Below are positions 62,089-64,000 of a stretch of DNA of 64,000 bases, piece after piece. A program made the position numbers and the translations under genes. The notes under the pieces were generated by a model, which was not told the DNA's origin, ran no database searches, and saw only the letters and a list, made by a program, of their open reading frames with translations. The number at the start of each line of letters is the position of its first letter. Within the stretch, counting starts at the first letter, position 1. Source of the DNA: Sphingomonas sp. URHD0057 (GTDB lineage Bacteria; Pseudomonadota; Alphaproteobacteria; Sphingomonadales; Sphingomonadaceae); the NCBI RefSeq assembly GCF_000620665.1, contig NZ_KK211162.1, positions 579,764 through 643,763 on the forward strand, given 5' to 3'.

Positions 62089-64000
62089 TTGAAGCTGGTC
62101 GTCGTCGAATCGCCGGCCAAGGCGAAAACCATCGAAAAATATCTGGGGAGCGGGCACCGCGTGCTCGCCTCCTTCGGGCACGTGCGCGACCTGCCGCCGA
62201 AGGATGGGTCGGTCGATCCCGACCAGGGCTTTGCGATGCAATGGCAAGTTTCGCCCGACCGGTCCAAGCAGCTCAAGGCGATCGCGGATGAAGCGAAGAA
62301 CGCCGATGTGCTGATTCTCGCCACCGACCCCGACCGCGAGGGCGAAGCGATCAGCTGGCACGTGCAGGAAGTGCTTCGCCAGAGGAAGGTGCTTCCCGCC
62401 AAGGTCGAGCGGGTGACTTTCAACGCGATTACCAATTCGGCGGTCACCGAGGCGATGAAAAAGCCGCGCGGGCTCGACGAGAATCTGATCGATGCGTACC
62501 GCGCCCGCCGCGCGCTCGACTATCTCGTCGGTTTCACGCTTTCGCCGATCCTGTGGCGCAAGCTGCCGGGCGCCAAGTCGGCGGGACGGGTGCAGTCGGT
62601 CGCCCTGCGGCTGATCGTCGACCGCGAGCGCGAGATCGAGATCTTCAGGCCGCAGGAATATTGGGCCGTCGGCGCCAGCTTCGAAGCCGGCGGCCAGGCC
62701 TTCGCGGCACGGCTCGTCCAGCTCGACGGGACCAGGATCGAACGATTGACCATCGGCAACCGCGGCGACGCCGACGCCGCGAAAGCCGTGGTCAAAGCAG
62801 GGCGCTTCACCGTGTCCTCAACCGAGACCAAGCCTTTTTCGCGGAACCCGCCGCCGCCGTTCACCACCTCGACGCTGCAGCAGGAAGCGGCGCGCAAGCT
62901 CGGCTTTGCCGCGAGTCATACGATGCGCGTCGCCCAGTCGCTCTACGAGGACGGGTTGATTACATATATGCGGACGGACGGGGTCGACATGGCACCCGAG
63001 GCAGTGAGTGCCGCGCGCCGTGCGATCGCGAACCGGTACGATGCGGGTTACGTGCCCGACCGCCCTCGGCAATATCAAAGCAAGATCAAGAATGCGCAGG
63101 AAGCGCACGAGGCAATCCGGCCGACCGATTTCGACCGGTCTCGCGGGGCGTCCGGCGATCACGCCCGGCTCTACGAGCTGGTCTATAATCGCGCGCTCGC
63201 CAGTCAGATGGCCTCGGCGCGCCTGGAACGGACGACGGTGGAACTGACCGACGGGCCGGGCAGGGCGGTGCTTCGGGCGACGGGGCAGGTGATGCTCTTC
63301 CCCGGCTTCATGGCGCTGTACGACGAGGGCCGCGACGATCCGCAGGACGAGGAAGGCGCGCGGATGCCGCTGCTTCATGAGGGCGATGCGCCGGCGAAGA
63401 CCGGGGTCGAGGCGACTCAGCACTTCACTCAGCCGCCGCCGCGTTATTCGGAAGCGAGCCTGGTCAAGCGCCTCGAGGAGCTCGGGATCGGCCGGCCCTC
63501 GACCTACGCGTCGACCCTTCAGACCCTCAAGGACCGCGAATATGTGCGGGTCGAAAAGGGCCGCTTCGTGCCCGAGGAGAGCGGGCGGCTGGTGACGGCA
63601 TTCCTCGAGCGCTTTTTTGAGCGGTACGTCAGCTACGATTACACCGCCGAGCTCGAAGATGAGCTCGACGACGTCTCCGGCGGCCGTCTCGACTGGCAGA
63701 AGCTGCTCGACGACTTTTGGCACGACTTCCGGCCCAAGGCCGGCGAAGTGATGGACCAGCAGCCGTCTGAGATTACCGCGGCGCTCGACGAATTCCTCGC
63801 GCCCTGGCTTTATCCGCCGCGCGCCGACGGCAGCGATCCACGAACCTGCCCCCAATGCGGCAACGGCCGGCTGAGCCTGCGCGGCGGACGGTTCGGCGCC
63901 TTTGTCGCGTGCTCAAACTATCCCGACTGCAAATATACGCAGAAGTTCGGGCAGGGCGGCGATCAGGCGCAGAGCGACGGGCCAACCGAGCTCGGCGAAG
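62089..64000 (+). CDS. topA: DNA topoisomerase I, 3' end outside window
   Basis: The frame opens at TTG 62089 (GAGGAC upstream) and stays open to the window edge, giving 637 codons. TOPRIM motifs are VVVESPAKAKTIEKYLG, SFGHVRDLPPK and ILATDPDREGEAISWH. The active-site Tyr293 lies in TYMRTDGVDM. Later VKRLEELGIGRPSTYASTL is typical. A first zinc ribbon, CPQCGNGRLSLR...CSNYPDC, starts near the edge. It relaxes negative supercoils and is essential in most bacteria. Confidence 0.97.
   Translation, partial: MKLVVVESPAKAKTIEKYLGSGHRVLASFGHVRDLPPKDGSVDPDQGFAMQWQVSPDRSKQLKAIADEAKNADVLILATDPDREGEAISWHVQEVLRQRKVLPAKVERVTFNAITNSAVTEAMKKPRGLDENLIDAYRARRALDYLVGFTLSPILWRKLPGAKSAGRVQSVALRLIVDREREIEIFRPQEYWAVGASFEAGGQAFAARLVQLDGTRIERLTIGNRGDADAAKAVVKAGRFTVSSTETKPFSRNPPPPFTTSTLQQEAARKLGFAASHTMRVAQSLYEDGLITYMRTDGVDMAPEAVSAARRAIANRYDAGYVPDRPRQYQSKIKNAQEAHEAIRPTDFDRSRGASGDHARLYELVYNRALASQMASARLERTTVELTDGPGRAVLRATGQVMLFPGFMALYDEGRDDPQDEEGARMPLLHEGDAPAKTGVEATQHFTQPPPRYSEASLVKRLEELGIGRPSTYASTLQTLKDREYVRVEKGRFVPEESGRLVTAFLERFFERYVSYDYTAELEDELDDVSGGRLDWQKLLDDFWHDFRPKAGEVMDQQPSEITAALDEFLAPWLYPPRADGSDPRTCPQCGNGRLSLRGGRFGAFVACSNYPDCKYTQKFGQGGDQAQSDGPTELGE

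Overview
The window is GC-rich, densely packed chromosomal DNA from an alphaproteobacterium, most likely a Sphingomonadales member. Supporting features are a cell-cycle methyltransferase CcrM with GANTC sites upstream, a C4-pathway 5-aminolevulinate synthase (hemA), a three-gene proton-translocating transhydrogenase (pntAA/pntAB/pntB) preceded by an aa3 oxidase subunit IV, the order rpiB-glyA-nrdR-trmJ, and dispersed palindromic repeats. Both window edges cut genes: an aminotransferase at the left and topA at the right. Family assignments rest on motifs read by eye; no database search was possible.

Layout. 1-9000: aminotransferase, aldehyde dehydrogenase, a c-di-GMP locus (receiver + EAL, divergent from a tandem PilZ protein), msrA, a Sua5-type tRNA threonylcarbamoylation enzyme, a GntR regulator that looks leaderless and self-repressed, a nitroreductase and a POT peptide transporter. 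9000-19000: two exported amidohydrolases (the second without the HxH metal motif), glmM, a ThiD-glyoxalase fusion, rnhB, ccrM, folP and an NtrC-like protein with damaged receiver and AAA+ motifs. 19000-29000: aa3 subunit IV and pntAA, then about 5.9 kb of unrelated genes (including a frameshifted yjbQ and a CHASE2-EAL protein) before pntAB-pntB, then ctlX. 29000-32960: racemase, uvrC, recO, apaG.

32968-40863 is an exopolysaccharide operon on the + strand: glycosyltransferase, PPP-type phosphatase, Wza-like export lipoprotein, Wzc-like tyrosine kinase/copolymerase, TPR protein, O-antigen ligase/polymerase and a small membrane protein. It converges, with a 4-base overlap, on a - strand operon (45705-40860) that is the most interesting part of the window. 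That operon has the enzyme set of a phosphorylated lasso-peptide pathway: HPr-kinase-like K, PqqD-like B1, transglutaminase-like protease B2, a 38-residue precursor with GTG start, an asparagine-synthetase-like cyclase C and a nucleotidyltransferase N. The predicted core, AGPNNTGGQGGKS, contains no Asp or Glu, so ordinary lasso ring closure is impossible as written. It carries Gln where paeninodin has its acceptor Asp, and it ends in the Ser expected by the kinase. No exporter, isopeptidase or receptor is present.

45796-64000: tRNA-Lys(UUU), two tandem related SAM methyltransferases, folK, a family-5-type uracil-DNA glycosylase, the agmatine-to-putrescine pair aguA-aguB, an S9 peptidase, rpsD with its terminator, the trmJ-nrdR-glyA-rpiB block, a metallo-beta-lactamase-fold hydrolase, hemA, murI, plsY, dprA and the start of topA.
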